64,000 nt of DNA from Terebella lapidaria (GCA_949152475.1 OX424566.1:10129177-10193176), one strand, 5' to 3'; shown: positions 11,424 through 22,636, numbered from the stretch's first letter. The notes: generated from the sequence alone by a model not told the origin. A program made the numbers and translations.

Positions 11424-12754
11424 ATGAGACAGCAAGTGGGCCGTCAGTAAGCACTGAGTCTTTACGTTGTCCACCAGCTGCGGGACGTGGTATATTTGCC
11501 GAGCCCAGGTTGCGACAGAAACTAGACTGATTCGGGACTCCAAGAAAAAGTGTTGGACGTCATGTTTTCCTGATGACAGGTACCAGAAAATATCAGCGAC
11601 CAGTTGCAGTGTGATCTTCTGTTTTTTTTCTGGACCATGAGAAGATGTGAAGGTCCCATGCATCTTACTGGCTAGGGCCAGTGCAATGTGCGTTATGGCA
11701 GCAGTGTTCACCGATATTGCTTTCTTGGTCATCTCCTTGTAGTTGTCGCCAGTAGTGGGTGTGAGAAATGCATGGCCATATTTCATCACTTCGGTTGTTT
11801 GCTTGCTTGGTTTACCCAGTGCATCAACGATTCGCTTCATGATCTTTGTCTCTTGTGGCGTTGATGTCAAAGAGGAATTTACGGCAGATGCCATCAAACT
11901 TGCCATAGTTTTACACATAACAATGCAGCTTTTGAAAGGCGTGTCATGTGAAAGATGAGGCATCAAGTTTGTAGCTTCATAGCAGGCTGTGGTTAATTCC
12001 CACTGATTCGAAATCGGATTGGGAAACAGATATATGCCTTCAAATCGAAATATTTCTCGTGGCATCGCATCTCGTATTTGCTGATATTTCTGGGTGATCT
12101 TTCTCTTCATGACCTGCTCATCTTTTGGTGGCAGCTGGAACATAGGTGTGATATCTACTGAGATCTCACGTGCTTCACCCTCCGGGTCCCAGGTGAGTAG
12201 CATTGTTGTTGCTGGGCCATTGTACCGTATCCCGCTGAACTTCGGCGAACAGTAGCCACTATGTGCCAGTCGAGATGGCAGTTTTATTTTGCTGAGGATC
12301 TCATGGACATCTTGGCCAAATTCCTCTCGGAATTCTCTGGCATTTAGGGTCTTGTTTTCTTTCTCGACATGGTAGATATGTGACTTTGAGGCGACATTGA
12401 TGACATTTGACTTGTCTCGATCAAGCAAATATGCCAAGTCTAATTCATTTAATGATTGGATTTTTAATTGACTCTTGGATGATCCTATGGAGATGAATTT
12501 ACCACGGTATTCTTTCGCCTCCAACCCGTCATGGATATCTGCTTGTAGCTGTTCCAGGTCTATGACCAAGTCCTGGTCAGAATCTTTGAATATCAGCACG
12601 GAATCATGAAGGTATACGGGACTCAATTTAGACAAGTAATCGTGAAAAGGCGTGTGCTTAAGTTGTTGGTCCACTTTATATGTGACACCATCCTTCCCAT
12701 TCCCTCTTTGTTGGATCTCATAAAATGATCTCTCCACGTCATTTGCTGATAGAG
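11424..12754 (-). CDS. cGAS-like receptor (cGLR/Mab-21) nucleotidyltransferase exon
   Basis: The exon encodes about 444 residues. In the open frame from 12851 the nucleotidyltransferase signature is GSS at 123-125 followed by NELDL at 135-139, so E136 and D138 are the first metal ligands. ISVDIT at 230-235 supplies the third, D233; this last motif closely matches the one in animal cGAS. A helical C-lobe follows (about 285-465). The Zn-thumb of vertebrate cGAS (H-x5-CC) is not seen, as in many invertebrate RNA-sensing cGLRs. The expected activity is synthesis of a cyclic dinucleotide or related messenger on binding a nucleic-acid ligand. The acceptor 'caatttcttcacag' is strong. A GTCAGT donor at 11423 joins in phase to the Schlafen exon; if it is unused, the frame ends at TAA (11402-11400). 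Confidence 0.85.
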
Positions 12755-12924
12755 CTGTGAAGAAATTGTGAACATCCAACAATACCATGAAACACCATTT
12801 TGAAATCGTCATATATCTCAGCACTATACGCCTCAGATTAGTGGAACTCATATTGTCAAAAGTATGTATAAAATGATGTACTGGTAAATGGGAAAGTTAC
12901 AATTTATGCATCTTGGAGCCTTAC

Positions 12925-12991
12925 AATGGGACGCCATTCCAAGTCCATTCAATGCTGTTTCTTTTTGATTGAGAAACCGTGTTGCTTCATC
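12925..12991 (-). CDS. Small internal exon upstream of the cGLR exon
   Basis: This 67-bp exon lies between the acceptor 'ttcttgtacag' and the donor CATT|GTAAGG. It encodes 22 residues plus one base (begins DEATRFLNQKE) and ends in phase 1, exactly the phase required by the acceptor of the cGLR exon at 12754. It starts in phase 0, matching the exon at 13894-13796. It probably forms part of the helical N-lobe leading into the nucleotidyltransferase core. Confidence 0.7.
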
Positions 12992-13795
12992 CTGTACAAG
13001 AACATATATTTATTCATTTTGAGATGTAATTGTTTTCATTACATTCGTCATATTTACTGAATGGTTAGGTATTTTTGTACACACGATAATTTTAATTCTG
13101 CAGCTTGTCTCTGGACGATCTACCTTGTCAGTTCTGAAATGCCTCGATTGAGCAAATGAGGATCATAATGTTACACATAAGTTGACATCATAACGAGTTT
13201 ACCAGCTATGCACGGGTGAGTTGGGTCTGATATTGGATATTAAAACATGTACAATTATACCTGTAAATGATGCTCATGGAATTTGGGCACAATTGGCAGT
13301 GGACATATTTCGAGTAAATGAAAAAATGAACAGTGCAAATTATGCACACTATTTTCGGTTTAAATTTGTAAGGTAACCGCATAAATTTGTATTGAGTACA
13401 ATATTACATGGGTTTTATAAATATTCAAAATCCATGTTCTCTGGCTCAGATGATGGTATAAATTTGAAGATTTATTTTCAAAAATAACTTCAGAAAGTGC
13501 TTAATTTCACACCCCTTACGTTAATCATTTTAGACTATGGGGTATTTTAGATTTTGTTGCTAGAATAACAAATGTCCACTTAAGTGAAGTAGCCTGGGAG
13601 TGCAAACATGCTTCGTTTGATATACTGGCAACAACGGCAATCAGTCTGGTTAATTATAGTTGGCCGTCAGTACAAGGAATTCAACTACTTTCTTATAATC
13701 AAAATTGGAAATGTATATCAACACAGCCCACACATGGCTTGTTCCCTTTAATATATTCGCAACTTGAATATAGCAGAACAAGCAGCATGACTTAC

Positions 13796-13894
13796 TGGGT
13801 CCAATAACAGGATGGTGACCCGAGACTTGACAAAACGCTCGTGATAGTCAAGAATGGCAGTGTAGTGGGTGACATGACCGGGTGCAACATTCCA
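13796..13894 (-). CDS. Internal 33-codon exon of the cGLR-Schlafen gene
   Basis: This 99-bp exon is flanked by a pyrimidine-rich acceptor (ttctgcctttccag) and a consensus donor CCA|GTAAGT. It encodes 33 residues in phase 0 (begins WNVAPGHVTHY, ends ILLLDP). The signals at both ends are the best in the gene. No domain is recognised in the peptide. Confidence 0.7.
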
Positions 13895-14177
13895 CTGGAA
13901 AGGCAGAATCTTGATTTTGTTATCAAAATGCAAGTAAACCGGAAATATATATTATACAAGTTCAGCTGTGTTTGTGCTTAGGGATGGTGGATTAATTCCA
14001 GAGAGTAAATTGCCTTCCATGCGATGTAGATGATTCCCCTTGAGAGGGGAACAAGTTATTCCTTAAACCTAACCATAATAAATTTATAGCTGAATTGTAC
14101 AACAATTGAACTATCCCAAACGGCACCAAAAGTTGTCCGAGTTTCACAAATTACGTCAACAAACTTAAAGTACTCAC

Positions 14178-14238
14178 CAGAATGAAGGATTTTGAAGATG
14201 ATGAGAGGAATGAGGAATAGCAGATGAACACACTTCAA
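14178..14238 (-). other. Candidate 61-bp exon of uncertain status
   Basis: It has a good acceptor (gttgttgttttgcag) and donor (CTG|GTGAGT), and its open frame is strongly hydrophobic (LLFLIPLIIF). Its 61-bp length breaks phase: including it between the 15631-15497 and 13894-13796 exons creates a stop in the latter. It could be an alternative exon that would truncate the protein, or a chance match. Confidence 0.3.
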
Positions 14239-14283
14239 CTGCAAAACAACAACATCAATATTCTACTCAGATCAATATGTGAG

Positions 14284-15214
14284 TACCGTATTTCCTCGAT
14301 TAAGGGCCCGGGCGCTTATTTTTTTGAGCACCTTTTACCCCGGCGCTCATACGAGGCAGGCTCTCATTCGAGGCCCGGCGCACATTGTTATATCATATGT
14401 TATCAGTGCGCGAAAAATTTTGGGCCAAACAGACGTTGCCCATCGGAGGTATGAAGCAAGAAATTGATGCACAGTTTTCACGCAAATTAAATGGAACAAC
14501 TGTGATGTATTGATTACGATGTACATGTAGTATTATCATAAATGCAATCGATACAACAAGATATCTATGACGATAATAAAAGAAATCTTCGGCAAACGTG
14601 AAATAATATGAAGGCAAAGAAATGTTCAAAAGAAAATATCGCATCAGTACTGAGCAAAACCATTACAATATTCGAGCGCTTTAAACGGTGACACACTGAT
14701 CTGAAGTAGTAAATCTGCTCAAGGAAGAGAGCTGACATGACTGTTTGGAAATCGATTTGTTAATTGTGTAAACTTTCATGTGTATGTTTTCACAACAGCT
14801 TCCCAACATGTTGATTGGTGACGTGATGGCGGTCATTATCAAGATCCTGTGCATTCAGACATTTTATGATGTGCCGCTTGTGGCTGAAACGGGGAAGGGT
14901 GGTGTATAGAAGGAAATGTCTAGGTTTGTTTGGGTAATCTATGTTCTTTTGTATATGTTCTTTTGTAATCACAGTACACGTTTCACACAAAATTATCAAC
15001 CTTTACCATTTAATAAGTGTTAATTCCAATCAAGAATTTGCTTGCCGGCAATTGCCACCGATATACTTTGGATTCACAAGACCAAATTCAGTTGAGAAAT
15101 CTTTGTTCTCCAGCCATACCCGGCGCTTATTGTTTTAAATCACTGGTAACCCCCAGCGTTCATACGAGACAGGCGCTCTTTCGAGGCCCAGGGCTCAATC
15201 GAGGGTATACGGTA
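14284..15214. mobile_element. Intronic TIR element (about 0.93 kb), TA target
   Basis: The ends are TACCGTATTTCCTCGATTA and, inverted, TACCGTATACCCTCGATT. Subterminal blocks of 'gggcgctta ... cgaggc' occur at both ends (14300-14380 and 15120-15200). If the outer TA is the target duplication, the TIR begins CCGTAT, as in Tc1/mariner-like MITEs. No transposase is present. It lies in the first intron of the cGLR-Schlafen gene. Confidence 0.7.
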
Positions 15215-15496
15215 ATAATTTTTCATCATCATAGAACACACTCAACAACAATCAACACTGAATGAATAATCCTAATTAAAGCAATTTCACATCCATTTTT
15301 CATTGCCTGTTCTTTATACATTTTTGGCCCACACTGCAATTGTTAAATTGAGGTGCACAGAAAAGCTATCGAGGATTGAGCAAAGAATGCCAGAATGTAA
15401 AGAAATTGTGTGCCGGCCCGTGTTTGTTTGTGTGCAATAACTGAATGACTATGTATGATTATATTCTGAATCCCATCCATATGAATGAACACTCAC

Positions 15497-15631
15497 AGCA
15501 ATATTGATCAACATGAAAGTGTCAGATGATTTACAAGCAGCTCGTAAAACTTCTCCGTGGTTTTCAATGAAAATCTTGATAAATCGCTCACGTAAATTTA
15601 TTACAGGCATACCACCAATTATCCCCATCAT
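15497..15631 (-). CDS. Probable first coding exon of the cGLR-Schlafen gene
   Basis: It encodes 45 residues (begins MMGIIGGMP) and ends at a good GCT|GTGAGT donor in phase 0, which joins in frame to the exon at 13894. A TGA stop lies immediately 5' of the first ATG in frame. The second ATG has A at -3 and G at +4, a strong Kozak context. The peptide is predicted helical (RERFIKIFIENHGEVL). No signal peptide is apparent, so the product is probably cytosolic or nuclear. Its link to the downstream exons rests only on phase and order. Confidence 0.5.
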
Positions 15632-16789
15632 TCATAGTGATCTGAGTGATCTATCGAGGTCCTATACAAACGTTCATAACCATTGTCAACAACATTTCAG
15701 TGGCAACATGTGGAGCTATTTATGTGTGCTTGTGGCAATGTAAATATCTCATCAGAACTGCTCCGATGCGATCAATGGCAACTACCTGGTATCGCATCAA
15801 CTATGATCACACCAGCGAAACCGACTAACGGAACACGCGTTCCCTCGATCAAAGATGGTGAGCAGTAGGTTTTGCTTCGATAAATTTTCCGGCCGATGCA
15901 GCGAATTAGGGCAATAATTGCATGTGATCTATACATAAAACAAAATTATAGATTGGTTAGTCAGGTAAAGCATCTGCTGTAGATAATACTATGGGTGTAT
16001 CGCGTCAATAATGACCTGATAAGAAAACACAAAGATCAGCGGAACGCGAAGATCAACTTTTCAAACGATTAACGGAACGCAAGGAAATGACCTACGGAAC
16101 GCGAAGTCATGAACATGAAATTTCCAGCTGAGAATTTATTTTCCAAACTGTATCCATGTTTGTTCACTGAAGTGTTGAGGGTATTTTGATATATTTCAGA
16201 CATGACGACAGTGTTATCCACCAGGTGGGCCTATATTACATGAAAATCAAATTTAAGACGAATATAATAATGAGGTGTTCCGTGCATGACTATGAAATGC
16301 AGGCCTATGTAATCGTATGCAAACATCACTGACATGAGCATGAATGAGTTTTTGTCATGTATAGCTTGGGGATTCAGATGGTGAACAATTGTATGCAATT
16401 CATCATGCTATAATCTTGTAATGTTATCTATGTTCATTTGATACCATACCACACATGGTCACAATATCCTAACTGGACCTTACAAACAGATATGTACAAT
16501 CAGAATATTATGTCCAGAGTGTGCTTTGATGTACACTGAGAAATGGAATAAGACAACTAGACGCTTCCGGTCGACTACGACCGCTTGGGTGTATCCCTCG
16601 TAGCCCTATCATTCCTTTTGCCCCAAATATATTACTGATAATTGTGAAAAAAAAAATTAGAGCAAAGGCTAAAAAAGATTACCACAGAAATATAAAATCT
16701 TGAGCCACAACTGTTTTGTTTTCCTCCTGCATTGATGCTGCTGCGTTGATCTTCCAAGGTTATTGCAGGTCGAATTCAAGATCCCCACT

Positions 16790-17275
16790 GAAATCACTGC
16801 ATAATAAATTTCCAGTTCGACATGTTCGATAAAATAACGAAATTACAGCCAGATCAAACTTTTTACCTGAAGTTATATTTCAACTCAGAATATTTGACAA
16901 ACTTGATTCCAAGTTGAAATTCAAAGTTAAAATTGACCAAAACTGCATTCAAATTTGAAGAAACTGGAGCCAGATCGAACTTTTCACCATAAGTTATATA
17001 TTAACACATAATATGTGCCATACTTAGTTTCAAATTGAAATTCAAAGTGAAAGTTGGCCAAAACTGCATTTCAAGATGACGAAATTTGAGCCAGGTCAAA
17101 TTTTTCACCATAAGTTATATTTTAACTCATAATATGTGCCAAACGTGGTTTCAAGTTGAAATTCAAAGTAAAAGTTGACCAAAACTGTGTTTCAAGATGA
17201 CAAAGTTGGAGCCAGATCAATGTTTTCACAAAAAGGTCTATTTTCACCCCAAATACAGGTATGTTCCAAGTTAGA
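16790..17275. repeat. 121-bp tandem repeat, about 4 copies
   Basis: 'gccagatcaa'-type anchors lie at 16848, 16969, 17090 and 17211, exactly 121 bp apart. The units share 'caaaactgcatttcaagatga' and 'ataatatgtgcca' blocks with about 10-15% divergence. It is internal to the 15808-18680 element. Confidence 0.85.
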
Positions 17276-17339
17276 TTCGAATGTGAAATCTCTCCTGGCC
17301 AAAACCTTGAGCTCAATAACAGAGGTTTCTCGTCTTGAC

Positions 17340-17660
17340 AATTTTTGTTGAGGTCAATAATATATTTAAATAGCAGAAATAATGTTACCTTATTTGGTTA
17401 AAGCCACAAACTCTCTACTGGACAGAACCTTTACCTTGTTGAGCCCAATAATAATAAATATTTCTTGTCTTAACTATTCTTTTTGTGGTCAATAATAAAC
17501 TTAACTAGTAAATATAATGTTACCGTATTGGGTTACAGCCATGAAATCTGTACTGACGAAACCTTTACCTTGTTGAGCTTAATAATAAATGTTTCTCACT
17601 TAACTATTTTTATTGTGGTCAATAATAGACTTATATAGTAAAACTAATGTTATGTTATTC
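17340..17660. repeat. About 130-bp tandem repeat, 2-3 copies
   Basis: The block 'aatgttacc(t/g)tatt', then 'acctttaccttgttgagc', then 'ttgtggtcaataata' recurs near 17381, 17516 and 17645 with spacings of about 135 and 129 bp. It is a second minisatellite inside the same TIR element. Confidence 0.75.
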
Positions 17661-18680
17661 GATAATATTGTTTTGTTTTCACCATCAACATCTCTACTAG
17701 TATTCTCTACTAGTATCCTGAACAAGAATCCAGTTCCATTTGCTTATACAGTAAGGGGTATTGGAGTGATCACAGATGTCAAAGTGGGGGTATTTTAATG
17801 GTCGTAATAAGTCATTCCACAGTGACTGTCCATACGTTCATAATACTTATTTAGTGCTGATCTGGAAACCATTCTGGTTATTTTATGCTCTTTTCGGTCT
17901 ATATTCAAGAGTGATACAAACCATATACCATTTCGAAACTTAAGGCATATAGGGATATTAGTGATTGAGAAAATAATTTCCGAAGGTGGAAATTTCTCGG
18001 CTTAAAATTGACCAGCATGACGTCAAAAACAAAACAAAAACGAACACCCAAATTAAATATTACTAGGAACAGAAAAATTTTTGGTGGGGCCTACTTGTAC
18101 TATTGATACTAGTATATTACATAATCTGGCACATTTTATTGGGAATTTTGGGCCTGCAATATTTGTATTTCAGGGGGGAATTGGTATTCGTGTTGGAATC
18201 GAACACAATACATTTCCTAAATTGAGAAATGAGTAAAACACCATAATTATCCTAATTTTATAGTGAGAATCATCTTTGACATTATGAAAGAAACACATGT
18301 GTGTATAACAGTAATTTCCACCTATTTGTTAGTCACACATGGTTCATTCATTTATTTCAAGCAACATGGTTTTGCACGTTCCGTTCATCAGGACATAAAT
18401 TGTCTGCCGCTTTCCGTAAATCATTGTATTGCGTTCCGTTAATCAGTGCGGGTTTTCAGCGATAAGAAATATTCATTGTTTATGCGATTTTAAGTGGCCT
18501 ACAACCTGTTTATGATGTCTGCTGTCCAGAGCAATATGTGCTTCATCTACATACAACATAAACCATACAAATAACGCGAAATATTCCATGTTCCTCGCCA
18601 AAACAAATCGAAGCCAAACCTACCGCTCGCCATCTTTGATCGAGGGAACGCGCATTCCGCTAATCGGTTTCGCTGGTGTG

Positions 18681-19154
18681 AGGATGATGAGCAAATTATA
18701 CAATACAATGTACCTCCCAGTACAATGTTATAGCTCTATGGTGTGATGATGTATGTGGATTTTGTAGGCACAACCATATTTGATGATGTTGGCTACCGAG
18801 GAAAGTAATGACATTCAAGGATTTTTTCGAGCATTCATATCCCGGAATCGTAAGTCTTCAAGTTAACCTATTTTTAGGTTTAAAAAGTCTGCAATTTGCC
18901 ACGGACCTGTCGAGTATACCGAAATAAAAAAGTCATGGAAATATCATCTAAAAGCAGTTAAAATTGTAAGTAATGTAACATTTGGCGTCCGTTTTCCTGG
19001 ATCTTTGTTGGTGGGCCACTCACCTGGGGTCATTGCAGACGTATGTAATTACTTTAGTAAGAACGTTAGCCACATAGCAGTCCGCCGAGCAAGCCCGAAC
19101 GAAAACACCACTCAGATAATAGCGTCATCATCGTAGTGTTAGTTGTAGCTGGCC
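18681..19154. other. Intergenic, no feature recognised
   Basis: I see no coding segment, repeat or RNA gene in this stretch. Confidence 0.5.
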
Positions 19155-19676
19155 GGTCCGCCACGGGAATAGACTCCAGAACAGCCCGACGGTCTGCCAG
19201 AGCCTGTGTCGCACCATCCCAGGGCGAGAGACTGGTGATCACATTACAAGCCCCGAATCAGCACAGTCCCCCTCCTGGGCCCCCGATTGGAAATCGTCCC
19301 TGGGGCATGACTGGGGCACTCCTAGCCAAACAAGAGGGACATGGAGCCCTTGACCGAGCTCAACCATAGTTCTCTCACTTCGTCAGCTCTGAGACAACTC
19401 CGAGTAGACAAAGCGGGCTGGCTGTATTTATGCCAGCACACGAGAAACAAGGGATGACGTAAGATCATTGTTCAGTATAGTGGAGCGAGAGAAGGGCGGC
19501 GAGTCGCCATGACAACTCGCGAGCTTCGAACAGAAGCGGCCAAAACAAGTTAGTAATAAATCTGCTGCAATCTTCAAGCCCCGTGTCCGCAGAGTCCCCT
19601 CCTGGGCCCCCAATTGAAAATCGTCCCCGGGGCCTGACTGGCCCACTTCTAGCCGAACAAGAGCACGGTGGGGAGA
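19155..19676. repeat. GC-rich direct-repeat block (LTR-like)
   Basis: Two levels of repetition are visible. The block around 'cctcctgggcccc(c)gattg ... gaacaagag' at 19242-19345 recurs at 19573-19673. The segment 19330-19556, which contains 'ggctggctgtatttatgccagcac', recurs in the same orientation at 22637-22777 and 23206-23287. The pair flanks about 3 kb and could be terminal repeats of a decayed retroelement, but no coding region or primer site is seen. Confidence 0.55.
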
Positions 19677-19738
19677 CGTACCGACTTCTTACATGATTAC
19701 CGCTTTCTATATGATGCAAAACCCTTTCTACATGATTG
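19677..19738. repeat. 62-bp inverted repeat, left arm
   Basis: This arm (starts CGTACCGACTTCTTACATGA) is a perfect reverse complement of 22562-22623, and the similarity extends outward a further 15 bp or so (ccaccgtg). A second, inner pair lies at 20405-20453 and 21965-22014, so the region is a nested palindrome of about 3 kb. Confidence 0.85.
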
Positions 19739-20404
19739 GTATAGGCGGTAAGCACAAGGGGCTCTATGGAATACACAATATTGTGGCATCATTTTACACA
19801 CAGAGAAATAATCTGCACTTGCACGGAACATTAGATATACTTTATTATCCAACACATTATTCATGTTGATGCACGGGCTTATGACTTTGTCACAATAGTC
19901 AATACAGATCGAGAATGACGCAACGAAAACAGACATGTCGTTTTGCGGTACATGAAATAGTGTCAATATATCTGAAGTTATACACGTACTTATGCGTAGT
20001 TAGTCCAGTGGCGGTTAGTTGATGATGAATTGTTCAAATTGGACACCAAAAACTCATTAAAAACACCAAAAAGCAGGAACAAATTCAATGTCGCTTTCTT
20101 GCATAATCCCCCAAACAAATCTTGCATGATTCATGTTCCTGATATACCTGAATATTGAATAACATTTGACATTTTGACAGTTCATCTAATAAATTGTTGA
20201 GTATATGGTGGCTTTAATCTGCCAGGTATTCTTTTCGTCAGAGGGCTTTCTTTGCGTGAAATAAAATGTAATATTATTTTCACGTAATAAATAATTGTTT
20301 GCACGCAAACGAATATTCTCTATGCGCAAACAATACCCTTGACGTAAAGAATGTCTGACAGATATAAGCCACCGCAGTATTTTGATTCTTTCAAAAATGT
20401 TCTT

Positions 20405-20453
20405 GTGGGGACACCCGAAAACGAGCTCCAAGTTCCACATTTAAAGTTCCAAG
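20405..20453. repeat. Inner inverted repeat, left arm
   Basis: It contains 'gacacccgaaaacgagctcc' and 'aagttccaaga', and matches the reverse complement of 21965-22014 with several mismatches. Confidence 0.6.
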
Positions 20454-20859
20454 AACAAGGTGTCGTCGGTGTCCAGTCAATGTTTCTGCACATGCCACGC
20501 TTTTTCCAGAGCTCGCATTGAGTCTAAAAGTTGCAGAGACAAGGGATGATGGCGTCATGAGCTTCTCAAAGACTTGGCCATCGGGCATAAGACCTCATAT
20601 TGTGCAATAACCCTATAATATGAACTTCTTTTATTAAAAATTCGTTCAGTCATCAACAGTATAGATATGGTTCGTTGGTGATGCCTGAGTAATTATTTAA
20701 TAAAAAAATATTGACAAGATCCGATTTCTATTCCAATTCTGTCATAATGCATAAGTATTATTTTCATTCCCCTTTGTTTCACTTTTCCCATCATTTGTAT
20801 TTAATTTTGTGAATGTAAAAGTATTGAATGATGATATGAATAAATTTGAATTAAATAGA

Positions 20860-21347
20860 TGTAGGGTTCGGCGACCCCACGATAAAGAGGTATACCCCCC
20901 ATTACTGGAGTGTCGCCGAATGTCTTATAAACCTGTCCGCACGCTCACGCTATAACCGTGGTGTCACTACTAGGTATAGCGTCATAACGCTACAGTGATT
21001 TCCCCTTTCGGAGAGACCTCGTCCCCGAGGTCAGCTATATCCCACTGCCCAGTCACATCACAGCACTGAAGATGAAGGGCGCCGCAGCTACCCGATTATG
21101 TACACATACTTGGCTGCGATGTGAATCTCAGTGAGAGGCTGACCCCAGGAACGACGCCGAGAGAACCCAGTGGTTCGAAAGGTACTGCACCAATGTAGGG
21201 TTCGGTGACTCCACGATAAAGAGGTATACCCCATTACTGGAGTGTCGCCGAATGTCTTATAAACCTGTCCGCACGTTCACGCTATAACCGTGGTGTCTAG
21301 CCGTGGTGTCTAGCCGTGGTGACTAGCCTCCACGTCATAACGCTACA
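20860..21347 (-). mobile_element. TRIM-like miniature LTR retrotransposon
   Basis: Two terminal direct repeats, 20860-20994 (135 bp) and 21194-21347 (154 bp, with a small internal duplication of 'tagccgtggtgtc'), both begin TGTAGGGTTCGG and end CGCTACA. The flanks are TAGA on both sides (20856-20859 and 21348-21351). Read on the minus strand, the right repeat is followed by TTGGTGCAGTACC, which looks like a primer-binding site starting TGG. The left repeat is preceded by the purine run GAAAGGGGAAA, a polypurine tract. The internal part is about 200 bp with no ORF. It has all the marks of a TRIM and must be mobilised in trans. Confidence 0.8.
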
Positions 21348-21964
21348 TAGAATTGAACAAAAAAAACATCTGATTCTGCAAACTATACAAAATTTTTATC
21401 ATACCCGCGTGCCAATCTGAGGACTATATAGTATTAATTGAATTGGCCATTCAACTCAATGTTAAATGATCTCACTTTGACGGTCCATAGCATCTCAATA
21501 CAAAAAAAATCCCAGCCTAACCACTATGCTAGTTTTATCAATTGACGTATTGGACACACATGGGATAATTTTGCTATTCTGCCTTGAATGGACCCAGGGT
21601 AACAACGAAATTTATGATTGGGTGATGATTGATGGCCATGCAAAACCCCTTTGCTTCCCCAGCTCCTGAGAAGAACGACAACAAGAAATTGCCTTGAAAA
21701 CCGGGTCATCATTTCCCAGCAGTGTATTCTTTCCGATGAATATACACCCGTCCAGAAATCTGGCATGAAAAATACGAGGTGATGTTTCACAGAAGTTTCC
21801 CTTTAAATTGCCAGGTGAATGATTGATTTGGATCAGTACACTGTGTCCTGAGGTCCGCCCGTACCAGGCATCAGGTTTTCGACTTCGTGACATTGGAAGG
21901 TGGCACAAGAAAGTGATTAAATAAGATGGGGACACCCGATGCAGAAGTATACAAAAGATAACTA

Positions 21965-22014
21965 CACTTTCTTGGAGCTTTAAACTTGGAACTCGAAACT
22001 CCTTTTCGGATGTC
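21965..22014. repeat. Inner inverted repeat, right arm
   Basis: Partner of 20405-20453 in opposite orientation. Confidence 0.6.
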
Positions 22015-22561
22015 CCATTTTTGTGTTATATGGTCACCAGCTTGATTAGGTCTCCTATTCTGGTGTCCTATTCCTTACATGCACGTTGTATTTTCATTTT
22101 ATATTAAATAGATGAATATGGATCTCCGTTTCCGTCTTTTGACAGAGAAAGAAAAAAAATCATGTAAGACGTGGGAAACAACAGCCTACAGATCATGCAA
22201 GAAGGATGAAAAATTTAAATATGCATGTATGACAATAAATAGGCGTTACCGGTGCTCCATTTAGACGGAATATGCTATATGATATGAATATTTATCTTTC
22301 TTTCCCTTTATTCCTTGGATTTTTCCGTGAAATCCATGAGTTTTCATAGAAAACGAAGTTATCAGAAAATTTCGCGACTCAATCATGCCAAGCTGTAAAG
22401 GGATTTACAGATGAACGGATGGATTAAATATTAATCACAATTGGTCATTGCAAGGATGGATCACTTAGATGTTCCGTGGTGTGGCTGTTTCCATGAAATC
22501 CAACCTAGAGTTGACAGATTTTGGATTTTCAGTGACAGCCCCCTAGTCGACACCCATCTTT

Positions 22562-22623
22562 CAATCATGTAGAAAGGGTTTTGCATCATATAGAAAGCGG
22601 TAATCATGTAAGAAGTCGGTACG
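22562..22623. repeat. 62-bp inverted repeat, right arm
   Basis: Exact inverted partner of 19677-19738. It is followed by 'tttccccaccgtg', which extends the arm. Confidence 0.85.
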
Positions 22624-22636
22624 TTTCCCCACCGTG

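Larger units (their letters stand above)
8387..15631 (-). other. Gene span: cGAS-like receptor fused to Schlafen-like helicase
   Basis: Six exons are proposed: 15631-15497, 13894-13796, 12991-12925, 12754-11424, 11285-8640 and 8470-8387. All junctions are GT-AG and all phases agree (0, 0, 1, 0, 0), giving about 1,453 residues. The order is a short helical N-terminus, a cGLR nucleotidyltransferase with a helical C-lobe, an AlbA_2-like Schlafen core, a disordered linker, a SWADL-like segment and an SF1 helicase. Against two separate genes: the Schlafen part has no ATG before its core domain and starts exactly at a good acceptor. For two genes: the cGLR reading frame meets its own stop at 11400-11402 if the 138-bp intron is retained. 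The join needs transcript evidence. Confidence 0.6.
15808..18680. mobile_element. 2.87-kb TIR element related to the CACAGTG element
   Basis: The long TIRs start CACACCAGCGAAACCGACTA and are mirrored at the right end (about 70 bp, few mismatches). Flanking pentamers are ATGAT (15803-15807) and AGGAT (18681-18685), an imperfect 5-bp duplication. Subterminal gattaacggaacgc-type motifs near 16035-16105, with inverted copies near 18375-18450, parallel the motif layout of the element at 1028-2846. The CGAAACCGACTA block is shared, so the two are related families. The interior holds two minisatellites and no transposase. Confidence 0.8.

Noticed and set aside
19465..19776. 103-codon minus-strand ORF across the GC-rich direct repeat
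   Set aside because: It crosses a repeat boundary and an inverted-repeat arm, and has no recognisable domain.
20856..21351. Possible tRNA gene from the ggttcgaaaggtactgcacca stretch
   Set aside because: There is no cloverleaf upstream. The position right next to a terminal repeat fits a primer-binding site.
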